Shown here: positions 1-11,776 of the stretch, in pieces
Position numbering within the stretch: position 1 is the stretch's first letter
Layout of the letters: each line of letters begins with the position of its first letter
Assembly: GCF_032854445.1 (NCBI RefSeq)
Contig: NC_088300.1
Coordinates: forward strand, 47,609,682-47,673,681
DNA from: Liolophura sinensis
Lineage: Eukaryota; Mollusca; Polyplacophora; Chitonida; Chitonidae
Direction: 5' to 3'
DNA: 64,000 nt
Program-made: the position numbers and the translations under genes
Notes under the pieces: generated by a model
Databases searched by the model: none
What the model saw: the letters and a program-made list of their open reading frames with translations, nothing else
Told to the model about the DNA's origin: nothing

Positions 1-3000
1 CTCTTGTGACATTTTTTATGACCTGTGTGGAAGTCCTATATCTATTTTGGTAGTCAGCAATTTTGAATGATGTCTAATTTTTTTTTCCAGTGATAAAATT
101 TTTCTTGAACTTACGATGAACATGGGCAGTCTGTGTACATGAAGTAAATCATGATATGATTATGTTGGGATCAAATTTGTCATGTGGAAGAGCATTAGAA
201 TATATAATGTTAGGCCTATATTGAATGTTTTTATCACATTAAAGGAACAGTCTTTTTTATGGTACAGGTTGCTTTAGATGATGTAGGATCTTAAGTACTT
301 TGTATTATTTACAAGTAATTTTTATTATATGTACATTGTAAGATTGAGTGACCAAAACAATCGGTACACACCAAAAGATACATGCACAAGTTTATATTTT
401 GTGTGTATTCATGAGTTGGTTCATGAGAACATTTGTAAAGATATGTGCATGTCATGTTTTTCAGTTTTGCAGCATATTATCAGGATATCTGGAAATTTAT
501 AACAAAATGGTAAATTGAAACTGTCCACCTTTATGCATATCTAAAAACATCCAATACATATCTTCATTTTTTTTTGTTTTTTTTTGGTTCTGCTTTTGTA
601 TGGGCATGAGAACAGTTTTGCATGGAGTTGTCTTATCTTGGCATTCGGTTATGAGGAATAGTGTTACGTGAGCCTGTTTTTACAACCTCCTGGATAACAG
701 GATTTGCCAGTTATTGGCTGTATCTGCAGTTTTTACGAGTTACCATCATGAAGCCAGGGATATTATCTGCAGATGTATGGTAGCTGCTGATCAAATGACT
801 GTAACAAGCCTGACTTGATTTGAACTGTTCTATGCTTTAACCTAGACCACCCACCTGAGATCAGAAAGCCTGGTGTAATATCAGGACTGAAATTGTTACT
901 GTTGATCTGTAGTTATAGTGTATTTGTCACAATAATGTATGATGTGTGGACGTATGGGTAATGTTCTTAAGGCCACCTCTCGGCAAAGATACATGATTGT
1001 GGCTTTTATGTGTTCATGTACGTATTTGTATTTGTTATGTGTATTTGAGGTGATCATCCTGAAAGGAAATGTGAGCTTGTTTTAATACTTCAAAAGATGT
1101 TTACTTCATTATGATGTGTATTAAAGGGGATATACATGTAAAATGACTGTGAGTAACACAGAAAGTGGTCATAATGTTGAGGGTTTTTCAAGGGAACGAT
1201 TTTTAATACTTGTTTCGATTGTCTCAGAATCAGAAATTTGAAATGGTATTGCAGTTCATGATGTTCTGCCCTCCCTTCTTTCATGGGGCTTTACTGACGG
1301 AAAGTGGCTGATGTATACACAATGAAATGTTCTTGAGTATGGAATTCAATACCAATCACATAAAGTAAATTGCATTAGGAAATCTACCAAGCTGCAAAAT
1401 GTATTTCTGTGATAAAATTCAAAATGTAGGTGTCAGGGTTCACGTTCACACCACAGCATGCGTATCTAAAAAGGTTATTCAAGTCTAGTACTAGAGTTAA
1501 GCAAAGTCAGAATGAAGAAGGTCAAATGCATTTCATTTTCCCCACTTAATCAAAACAAGAGCTGGAAATTGTTTCAAGCATGTTTGATGTTAACTGGAAC
1601 TTTGAGTGGGGCTTGTTTATGAAATCAAAACCAATTCATATCCTTATTAATCAAAAAGAGATAAGCATTTCTCACTTGTTTTGGTTGTTTGGTTTCTCAG
1701 CAAACAACTCTGCTGCCCTCCATCTATTTTTAAAAAACATATCACATGTTTGACTGTATATTATTGTGTGTTATGTGTTTCACTTGGTACTTAATTGATC
1801 ATATCTTTTCATATGCCATATTTCATTACTGACATATCATACTGTACATATATATTTAATAGCATGAAAAATGTGTTGATATTTCATAGGTAAGTTACCT
1901 CTAAGAGAAATTGTAAACATGAAATATATTTACATATTACATATTTTTGGCTAAATTTTGCTTCTTATTACAAGTATGTGGTGAATGATGGTTAGTTATC
2001 CATTACTATATCAATGCACTTTGCTTGTTTGGTTGAGGATCATGTTTGTAATCCAACATTTTTGGCATAATATTTGCAATGCATTCTGCTAAAAGTACAC
2101 ATGTTTAGATCTGAGGCTTTGCAACATTTTTTTGCCCCTACAGTTAAATATTTCCTACACTATCTTCATGAAAAATGTATTGAACCTTGCATCCCTGATG
2201 TCTGCAACACTGCGTCAAGCGTGCTTACCATGGTGTTGTATCTCCTCACTCTATGTTGTTACGAACGTCACAGCAGGTGCCTTGTGTAATGGGCCTCTGG
2301 AGTTTGGCTGCCAAACTTCACATATACCCTGAGAGTGATGAGGAACAGGTAATCATGTAGCGCATGGGCCGTAGCAACACAAAGATGAAGAAACCCAATT
2401 CTCTTGTTGAATGGCAAAATCATGTAGGATCTTAGTATTGTAAGTTGAACATTATGAACGTTATGCGATGTCATTATTTTTAATAATCATTGATGTTTGG
2501 CAAAATTTACCTTTTAGTCATACACATTTTGGTACAATGGTAGTTTGTTTTCTGGCTGCTAATTAAGCATTGTAATCAAAGATAAGCAATATCAAGGTAT
2601 TCCAGAATTCAAGAACCCATAATGATTTATTATTGTTCTGCATTCATTGTCCAACGTTAAAATTTAATCATTCAAGTGCACAAAGACTCTAGGCATATAT
2701 AAGCCAATTGTAACTACAGTGTGTAAATCTACATAAAGTAGACCATTCCAGAGAATTTACCCAGGGCATGTTGAATTGATTAGGACCAGTTGTATTATTT
2801 TTGAGGATAAAACTTTGTATTACATCAAATCACTTGAACTATTACATACCTTGCCCCATTGTCTGTTGAGTCTTTCTGTCATTTTCTTTTCGAGATTAAC
2901 CCAGAGTGATATAAGATTATCAGAATAATTAATCTAAAGGATTTATTTAATGGGTAATGTTTTTGGGGAGGGGGCATTTAGTACATTCCTTACATTGTAG

Positions 3001-4812
3001 GAGAGAATTCCCAGGGTTGTGTGCATGTGCTTTTCTAGTTACTACTTGGTTGTGAAAAAAAAAATGGCTCTAAACAAATACACATAGTGTAAATCTTCAA
3101 CCTTTTCAACCACTAAAGCACTTGTTAGTACATACAGTTATTATGAAGATGATGCTAAAAATGATTTGTTTAAAATAATTTATTTCTCTGCACCCCATAA
3201 TTCTGTCAAAATGTTTGAAAAGAGGCAGTGGAAAAGGTTGAAGAATTAGGGTACCATAGAATCTTTTTACTGTTAGGCTTTGTTCGGCCTGCTGGGTGGC
3301 ATAGAACTACTGATCTCCATCCTTCTTCAAAACATGATTCTGAAACAAGGATATTGTTTTTATCCTGAAGCACATCACTGCAGTGTTCATCAAAAGTGGT
3401 GGTGTTGAAACAAAACTATATTACGCTATAAAGAATGATCCATGATTTATGATACAGTTCTTGCTAAACATTTTGGTAAGCTTTGTTTCTGTGTGTTTTT
3501 CACTCAAAAATCATCAAATCTAGGTTAGTATCTTCAGCAGGAGTGAATTTATGAGGTATATTTTGTAAATTTATGGAAGTGTTCCTTTCTTTGTCAAGAA
3601 CATTAATGATATTTGGATTTTCTTTCTCATGTCATTAGAATTTTCAGTGAGCAAATAAGGAAAAAAAGCTTCTATAGAACAATCCTTTTAGTAGGCAAAA
3701 TTCTTTTATTTCACAGATGCCTTTTTATGAATATATTTTAAGATTGGACTTATGGTTTATACAGAGGTAATGCATTCAGTTTACATCAGATGTAAATATC
3801 TTGCCTTAAGTCATATCTGCCATTGTGGTAATTATGCAAAAATAAAAAATATAGAAAATTAAACAAATATTTCTTGAAAATTATCTTCTGATGTGGGTTT
3901 GTTTTTATGTATTATATTTAAAACATCATCCACACAATTCAATTTGTTGTAAAATTACCCTAAATGACCTAAGATTTGACCACAAAAGAACATTTTATGA
4001 AGGCAAATAAATGTCATCAGATACTTGCTCTGGTGCTAAAATTTACATTTTCCAAGTAGGATATTAACCCATCTTCCAAACAAACCTCAAAACACTGTTT
4101 TAAAATCAACAGAGCTTTTAGAATCTGGTAAAATAGCAACTTAGACATAGACAAAATTTTGGGTCATTTAAGGTATGTAAGTGTAAACTTATTTAAAAAG
4201 GTAAAGTGTGTGAAGTAGTCGTATGGACTTGGGGATAGTCCTTGAATTGAGTCATTTATCATTTGCATCCACAGGACAAATGTCACCATATGAACATGAC
4301 CTAGGTGAAGTGCAGTTTGAAAAAAAGCGTATGGTCTGAAAATCTAACATGCAGTCTAACATTTCGTTCAAGACTGCACTGATAACATTCTTTAAAGAAG
4401 AAAAGACAGACATAATGTAAACTTCATATAAAAGACTGTGAACATATTTTTTGTAAATATGGTAAAGATATTTTTCAAATTTGGTTCAGAACTATTAGGA
4501 AAAGGACATTGGAAATGTTTTTTGTATGGTGTATATTATATAAATAAGACCACTTGGTATAATATGTGATGCATGACTAAAGCTGTGGTTTAACAAAAGA
4601 CCAAATTTGAGCAAAAAACAAAATAAATATTTAGACATGAATACTCTTCTTGTGTAGGGTATATTTATGCAAAACAGCCCACCATACAAACATTATTTTC
4701 AAAAAAGAAAATAATCATAATCTTTAAACCCTTATTTACAAATGACTATTCACTCTCTTTCAGATTAAGTTATCATCATTTTATGTTTTCTCCTACTGTA
4801 ATAGCTGCGACT
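1..4812. other. AT-rich stretch without a recognisable gene
   Basis: I see no exon with convincing splice sites and no repeat array here. The plus strand is rich in T and GT, as in long 3' UTRs or introns. Short open frames (for example near 2,074-2,332) have no recognisable protein character. A small inverted repeat lies at about 3,094-3,115 and 3,226-3,246. The stretch could be an intron or a long UTR of a gene extending to the left, but nothing decides this. Confidence 0.4.
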
Positions 4813-4820
4813 AATATGAC

Positions 4821-5095
4821 GGGGGGCCTCCGTGGCTCAGTCGGTTAGCGCGCTAGCGCAGCGTAATGACCCAGGAGCCTCTCACCAATGCGGTCGCTGT
4901 GAGTTCAATCCAGCTTATGCTGGCTTTCTCTCCGGCATAAGTGGGAAGGCCTGCCAGCAACCTGCGGATGGTCGTGGGTTTCCCCCGGGCTGTGCCCGGT
5001 TTCCACCCACCATAATGCTGGCCGCCGTCGTATAAGTGAAATATTCTTGAGTACGACGTAAAACACCAATCAAATAAATAAATAAATAAATAAAT
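4821..5095 (+). mobile_element. Full-length tRNA-derived SINE (family 1) with target-site duplication
   Basis: The 5' end is a tRNA-like head with an A-box-like GTGGCTCAGTCGGTTAGCGC and a B-box-like GTGAGTTCAATCC. A central body follows, then the tail block TATAAGTGAAATATT and GAGTACGACGT, ending in an AAATA microsatellite. The 8-bp sequence AATATGAC is directly repeated at 4,813-4,820 and 5,093-5,100 and is the likely target-site duplication. This is the most intact family-1 copy and serves as reference for the fragments listed below. Confidence 0.9.
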
Positions 5096-5210
5096 ATGAC
5101 AGGTCTATAACATATCTGTTGTATTACTTGCTCTCTGTATGTGTGTTGTATTTGCTCTCAGTTTATGTCCATTTTAGTACAGTCTTCATATCACCTATCT
5201 ATGGAACGCG

Positions 5211-5387
5211 GCACAAAAAAGATTAAATTTCCTGATTACAAACAACTACGTTAGTGTATGGTTTAGCACAAAAAAGTTTAAATGTCCTGATTACAAACAA
5301 CTACGTTAGTGTATGGTTTAGCACAAAAAAGATTAAATGTCCTGATTACAAACAACTACGTTAGTGTATGGTTTAGCACAAAAAAGT
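5211..5387. repeat. 55-bp tandem repeat, about 3.2 copies
   Basis: Units start at 5,211, 5,266, 5,321 and 5,376 with the motif GCACAAAAAAG. They continue through TCCTGATTACAAACAACTAC and are nearly identical, which suggests recent expansion. No coding or regulatory role is visible. Confidence 0.9.
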
Positions 5388-5466
5388 TTTGCGCTGAATG
5401 ACATTGACTCACTCACCTGAAAATGTTAATTGCTGAACATAACTATAGTAACTAAATACGAGGTAC

Positions 5467-5664
5467 ATGACTCCTCGTGCGCTGCCAAATTAAATGTGAT
5501 CGTAAGAGGAGTCAGTATCAAAACCCCGCAGGCTTGGTTTCCGGTATTGAATTCCAGGCTATGAACAAATGTGGTTCTACATGATCCCGTGTTATGTGAC
5601 AACGATAATGTCTTCCACGTGTCACAGTAAATACAGCTCCAGCTTATGATCGACACGGTGTCAT
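5467..5664 (-). CDS. Possible internal exon of an unrecognised extracellular protein
   Basis: On the minus strand an acceptor (GATGCAG) at 5,665 is followed by an open phase-1 frame of 66 codons, beginning DTVSIISWSCIYC. It includes ACGVLILTP and ITFNLAAHEESC and has several cysteines. The suggested donor splits a Cys codon, T|GTACCT, which is a weak donor. The end vaguely resembles the last strands of a CUB domain, but I cannot assign a family. Its first 13 bases and the intron before them recur at 7,109. It may pair with the exon at 6,621-6,890, since both would be symmetric phase 1-1 modules. Confidence 0.25.
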
Positions 5665-5859
5665 CTGCATCTACAGAGTTCATGTATTCAATACACACCA
5701 CAACGAGTGAAATCCCAATTAGTTGTATTTAGCTTATACTCAACAATTTGAATTCCAGTTTAGTTGGTATGACCATTATAGTTGATAGACTGGGTGAGAA
5801 TATGTTAATGTCTGTCTCTGTATGTAAAGGGAAGCTTTAACCCTAAATATTTTTTTCGC
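5652..5859. repeat. Left copy of a 208-bp direct repeat
   Basis: This block is about 95% identical by eye to 7,109-7,315 in the same orientation. Similarity starts at GACACGGTGTCATCTGC and ends at ATATTTTTTTCGC. The flanks beyond both ends are unrelated. It carries no tRNA-like promoter and no clear LTR ends, so it reads as a local segmental duplication rather than a typical transposon. Confidence 0.85.
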
Positions 5860-6620
5860 CACGCAGAATTTGATTATGTGCCCGTAAGTGTTCTAGGATC
5901 AACTTAAACTGTACATGCAGGCGTAACTTGAAAAACAATGACGTCTCTAAATAACTCCTTGCTACATATGGAAGCTATAAACTTAAGTGCTATCCACTTC
6001 AAATCGTAACAACAAATGGACACATGAAGGCCTTAATTTTGCTGACAATAGGCGGTCGACAACATTAGTATATGGCGTTCATTTAAGGCCTGTTGCTTTA
6101 TAACAACATACAGCGTGCAGCTTTTTACCGGCACTCACTGGTCACTTACTTGCCAAAGATCTTAAAAAACTTACCGCCATCAAATATGTTTAAATTTCTA
6201 GAGCATGTCTTTAAATAACAACCAATCAATCAATCGTGCATTGCAATTTATTTTTACCAATGCTTCATTGACCTAGCTTGACAGGAGACATGTGTTGTCA
6301 CCTGTTTCAACTACTGTCTGAGGTTGGCATATTTTCTGTAATCTTGGACTGTTTGTTCAGTGCCCCCATGAACGCATTGTAGCCATTACCATTTCTATTG
6401 CTGGTTCGTGAGTTGTCGTTAGCCTACCATATGTGGATCTCGGTTGCGTTTTAACTGCAAATGTTGACGTATTCAGCCATACGAATTTATTCAGCACGAT
6501 GCTCATACATCTACTAGCAAGCACCGGGTGAAGAGAAATTAGGCATATCATAAAGCACAGCCACAGGGATATTTGTCACTCCATATGGTTAGTCTCCATG
6601 AATCAATTAAAGAAACTTAC

Positions 6621-6890
6621 ACAGGCTGAAGGCGTTGGATGGAAGATCAGTTGCACACTCATATTTGTGGTAATAACCTGTGGGGTTGATTGAGACTGTC
6701 ACGCCACACGCACCATATAACATATATACACGCCATATGGAGTGCCATTCGGGATATTGCTGTCCTATAAAGGGTATGTTAATAATGTCAAGGACTATCC
6801 CTCTTGTCATAATGGTGTCGTGACAGGGATCTGTCCAGTAGGACCTGAACAGTCTGGTTTGGTATGAATCCACTGAACACCGAAGATTCA
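6621..6890 (-). CDS. Probable internal exon of an unrecognised cysteine-containing extracellular protein
   Basis: On the minus strand a pyrimidine-rich acceptor (CACTAAACCCAG) is followed by 270 bases of open frame and a strong donor, CCTGT|GTAAGT. Both ends are phase 1 and the length is a multiple of three, as is common for exons encoding extracellular modules. The peptide contains NLRCSVDSYQTRLF, SYWTDPCHDTIM, WHSIWRVYMLYGACGV and YHKYECATDLPS, with five whole cysteines plus one split at the donor. The ACGV motif recurs in the candidate exon at 5,467-5,664. I do not recognise the family. No start exon was found, so this may be a gene fragment. Confidence 0.42.
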
Positions 6891-7108
6891 CTGGGTTTAG
6901 TGAAATAGGATATACATCGGTTTTAGCATTCGTGCGGTCCTATCAAAGTATCTCCTCGCAGTATGGAGATTGGCTCCTATATCGACATACATGTATTTAT
7001 GTTCATTTATCATTATGTGATGTTGAACGTCATATTTTTCAATTTAATTTTTACAATTTTTAACTTCAAAGATTTATGGGTGAAGGAAATCGGTTTGTCG
7101 CTCCAGGT

Positions 7109-7315
7109 GACACGGTGTCATCTGCATCTGTAGAGTTCATTTATTCAATACATACCACAACGAGTGAAATCCCAATTAGTTGTATTTAGCTTATACTCAA
7201 CAATTTGGATTCCAGTTTAGTTGGTATGACCATTATAGTTGTTAGATTGGGTGAGAATATGTTAATGTCTATCTCTGTATGTAAAGGGAAGATTAACCCT
7301 AAATATTTTTTTCGC
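7109..7315. repeat. Right copy of the 208-bp direct repeat
   Basis: This is the partner of 5,652-5,859, spaced about 1,457 bp from it. In this copy the minus-strand frame following the shared GATGACACCGTGTC runs into a stop after about 20 codons, so it would not code as the other copy might. Confidence 0.85.
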
Positions 7316-7539
7316 TGGTGTAAACTGTCGAATTTTGGCAATATATTGACGGACTTTCCCAAGTGTGACATACAAAGTATGTTCACCATGCATGTTTATT
7401 GGCCCGGTGAACAGAGCAGGGCAATACAGTGATCGTGTCCACCGCGTAAGGCATGCAGATAGAGATACCACTAAGCCTAATATTGCATGTATAATATATA
7501 TAGTTCGCAATCATTCACATAAAACGTTCATCACACTGC

Positions 7540-7725
7540 AGCCAACCGGTCCCTGGTTCGAATCTAGCTCTCCCTCACTCAACTGAAGCTTCAAGTTAGA
7601 AGCTATGCCAGTTATCTGGGGAAGGGGATGATTCACTCAGTTTATACTCTGGTTTTCCCCATTAATAATCTTGACCGCTGTCCATCGTATAAGTGATACA
7701 TTGTTGCCTACGACGTTAAGCACTA
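7540..7725 (+). mobile_element. Degenerate SINE fragment (family 1-like)
   Basis: A B-box-like TGGTTCGAATCTAG is followed by a diverged body and the tail words CGTATAAGTGATAC and CTACGACGTTAAGCAC. The 5' head is missing or unrecognisable. Confidence 0.6.
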
Positions 7726-7913
7726 ATTTATATGTATGGAAAATTGTGCACCAATCATATGGTTTGACAGAAAGCTATATACTTATATATAGAACGTTAG
7801 AATCACAAATTCAAACAGATTGGTGATACATGTAGAGGAATCAGTTTAGAATGTTACAAATTTAAAAATATCGTGAGAATACAAGAACAAACAGTCAAAT
7901 CCATTAGGCATCT

Positions 7914-7943
7914 TTTATTTGATAAAAATATGAATGCTTTATT
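7914..7943 (-). promoter_or_regulatory. Candidate poly(A) signals for the small GPI-protein gene
   Basis: Two minus-strand AATAAA hexamers lie at 7,938-7,943 and 7,914-7,919, and a T/GT-rich stretch follows. If used, the 3' UTR of the gene ending at 11,777 would be about 3.8 kb. Other AATAAA hexamers lie closer, for example near 10,672, so the choice is uncertain. Confidence 0.3.
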
Positions 7944-7949
7944 CTGATT

Positions 7950-10900
7950 ATCATAATAACATATCACAAGCGTATATCCAAGATCTTTATTCATGTCCAT
8001 GGTATTTGCTACACCACTGCGTTGGCTAGCCAAGCAGTTTCACGTTGATGTAAAGCTCGAAGTAGCTTTTCAACGACAGCAATGACTTGGCCAGGCTACC
8101 TGTAGATCGAATCTATCCCACAATACACATGACCGGCTCGCAAAACACAGATGTTCGCTCAACCGCAGACGAGTGGGCGAACCCTGTCTGTTCTTTCTTT
8201 TGTTTCTTCAACAGATATATAATTGACCACAGGTCTGCGGTCAAATTGCACTATCTGACATGCAGCTAACAACTCCCACAACCATTGTCATATATTCGTA
8301 TCCAGGCAGACAGAACTGTATATACTTAGCTAAACATTTAACCTCCATTTCGATTGGACATTTGGGATCACTTCGGTTCATAATCAGCTAGACAATGTCG
8401 TAAGCAGATGTTACAATTGACATGACAGAATGCGTGAAATACATATAACTTCCGATCACACAATGCCTATAATGATTCACAAAATCCAGAACTTCCCTTT
8501 CCATTACGCTAGCGCACACCATTGTGTGTTTCTGGACAGAAACACTTGTTGTTCGACTCTTCATGATATTGGAGACAAAATCACAACCGTGCTAAGAAGC
8601 CTGGTTTCGAGTGCTCAGAGATACTTGATCAAACCATAGGTTTTGGACAGGAAGTTCTGGAACAGAATTCCCTCTGTGGCCGGATCTGAAAAAAAGTTTC
8701 GCGGAGCATTCGACATCAGGTTTCCCGTGTCAGCAAGTACACTACACAAATATAGCCTACTCGCTGTTTACGAATACATGTTACATAAATCACAGCATTT
8801 CGACAATAACACTACATTGCAATACAAACGTAACAATAAAAGAGGCAGATGCAATGTATATAACAACTTGAACTACAGCCATCTAAATTAAAAATATCTG
8901 GAATGTTAACCCATGGAAAAGCCTTTCCCGCGCGACCATAATACAAACACGCACGTTCACTCGGTCATATTATTAAAGCTGTTTGTGGCCTTCTAAAAAG
9001 TAATGAGTAGACGTATAAAATATAAAAACTATTTACAAGTTAGGAAGTCTGAGACAAAAATGTAACTGAAACGTATTAAAAAGAATAATGTTCTTCAGAG
9101 ACAATGGCGCTGTGAGCAGAATCAGTTGATGAGGTCAAACGTTTACAGAGGTCAGACAGGTGTCGTCACATAATCAGGAAGAATATAGTTCTTTTAATAG
9201 GTAACTAAATATACCAAAATTTGCACTAGGTTCTACTGTATGAAAATATACATGGATTGATGTATGAAATGAACTGCACCGTACTTTTGATTCGTTGTAG
9301 AAGTTATACAGCGAGTCATGTTTATGCACACGTAATATGAATATGCATATGCAGGGGAAACATGGCTTAGGACCGGGATACCATCTACCCTGAACCACGG
9401 AAACCTGAACCTTCCAAACGATAAACCAACCCACCTAAATCACGAATGAGCCCGTCCAAACCATGAACTAAGCTGACCACTTCACTTATTCAGAGGAGTG
9501 AGTCGTAACACGTTTGGAGGGAAGGAGGGTGGAGTGGTGGGGGAGAAATGGGCGGATATGTAATATTAGAACAGGTGTATACCAGCAAAACTTTTTAGAC
9601 ATGATGAAATGCTTTATCAATTTACACAAATGAGAGTGTTATGAATCAAAACAGAAAGCGGACATTTCATACTGGGCTTCTTAGAAATCTTTCCTATGTT
9701 AGAACACCTGCTTAATTACGCGGTGCCCTTCTCACACACACACACAGAGTGAATGTTACCAGGTAAGGTTCCACGTTATCAGTTATGGAACGCGAACACA
9801 GTTGTATTGAGAATTGCTCACATATTATCTAAGTGTATCGTCCTGAACTTGAAATCGGTAACGTGTAATGACTCAAAATGTAACTTATCGAGAACTTGAG
9901 AACTACACGCACTCGTGATTCCACAAAGGCCGACAAGGTGGATCTTTCCTTCCCCCAAAGAGAAAAAGACGGACGAAGACCTTCGTAACTTTTCCGGATA
10001 ATTAGTTTGATTTTGATATAAAAACTCATGAATACTGTGGACGACAATGAATAGGTTCAGTGAACCCTGTCATGAACACGTTAAGGTTTCTCTGATGTGT
10101 TCACTTTACTTACACCTACCTGGAATATCATTTACACATATATAGCACTTGGTATACAAAATATCACTGTTAAAAAATAAGAAAGGATAACTTAATATCA
10201 TACCACCAAAGAACATTCTCTCACATTTAAAGGGCTGCTTAAATAAAAGAAAATGTGGACGTTATAACCACAAAATAGATACCCGAATGTACATTGAGTT
10301 GTCCTCGTCACAACCGAGAGAATTGGAAAGTAACATAAATGAATCACGATAAAAATAGAACTTAATTACTCTTGCACCTATCGCAGTGAGAAAATATATA
10401 TGGATTATACAAGGGTATAAATATTTAAATAAAAATCGAAAGCCAAATATAACTGTGTATGCAAATTACAGTAAGCTGCATGTTAGAAGCTGAAGAGACA
10501 TGGAGCACCAAAAAGGAAATGAAACCCCCATGTAATATTTGACTACATAATGAGCTCCATCATTCTGTCTTAAGCTCAACACCAAGAACTTTTCTTTACA
10601 AGATCTTCTTGCTCTAAATCAAGAGCGATGTTTACAGTTTCATGGAATGGTTTTTGCTTTGGTAGACTGGACATTTATTCATCTCAAACCAATCTTGGAG
10701 GCAGCGTTGGCCTTGAACTGAATACTCTATCCAAACCAATCTTTTCTGGAAGTATTATAACCATGTGCTATAGTTATTTTTCAGAGGTCCACATGAAACC
10801 AATACAATAAAACGCACGAATGTTAAACAATCATACTTAGTGACTGCTTTAGTTTTCAAGAATTACTTAATCAATTGGAAATAAAATTAACGTGCTTCCA

Positions 10901-11776
10901 CACGGGAAACAATGACACATTCAAAATTAGTACTAATTAACTCTGGCAAGACTTCAGATATTCCCATGGCAACGGAACCCTGATCACATCAGGGTTTTTT
11001 TGCCGAAGAGATTTCAGAACGGTTTCTTCTGTCCAACGAATTTGCACTTTCTATAAGAGTAGAAACCTCCCATCAACACAGATCGACGTCTGTTTGTGTA
11101 CACATTTTCTCTTAAAATGCACATTTTAAAGTGCACATTAAAATTAACAAAACTTGGTGTTAGTTGGTTCCGCAAATACCACCGACGTATTTCTGATTGT
11201 GTCTTGTCTTATAACAACATCGCCAGATGTTCCGATGTTCACTGGAATGTAAGGTCTAGCAACCATAACGATGAAGAAACACGAAGAATCCTTGTGTCTC
11301 GGGAATATTCTACTGGCAACATCAAATGATACCACGATGTGCAATCTGTGCTTGTGGTTTGTCCTTAACAATCATGCGTCTAACGTCTATCACAACAATT
11401 TCAAATACGTGGAGAAATCTTAATACTGTTCTAAACCTGGGTGAAACGAACTTTTCTGAGTCGAAGGAATTGTAACCTATAAGCTTCAATCGAAGTGTGG
11501 CTCTACATCTCCTCGCTCTCTTTGTAAAGAGAATTTACGGTACAGCCGTAGTAAAACTTGCGTTCTGCAGTCAGCCTAGTTCGTGTTAGGCATCCGGATT
11601 TTTCTTCTCAGTATTTATATCAATTTCTTCTCCTAGTTTAACGAATTCTTCCTCTAACTGAGAGGATATAAGCTGATGAGGTCATCCTGTGTTTGACACA
11701 ATAGTCATCGATATATGTATTTTTGGTTTCTATTCTTAGCGCTTTCTGAGACCTGATTGGGTGGTATCACCAGAGA
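7950..11776 (-). other. Possible long 3' UTR of the small GPI-protein gene; no other gene seen
   Basis: The region follows the stop codon at 11,777 on the minus strand. It has no tandem array and no recognisable SINE. The open frames in it (for example 8,643-8,891 plus and 9,174-9,434 minus) lack recognisable protein features. The UTR reading rests only on position and the downstream AATAAA hexamers. Confidence 0.3.

Noticed and set aside
5652-7315. Pair of LTRs of a retrotransposon
   Set aside because: The repeats are only 208 bp and lack TG...CA ends. The 1.25 kb between them shows no retroelement coding or primer-binding sequence.
7262-7510. Apparent signal peptide (RTIYIIHAILGLVVSLSACL)
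   Set aside because: The frame begins at TTG directly after an in-frame stop, has no ATG at the right place and no acceptor. It overlaps the direct repeat.
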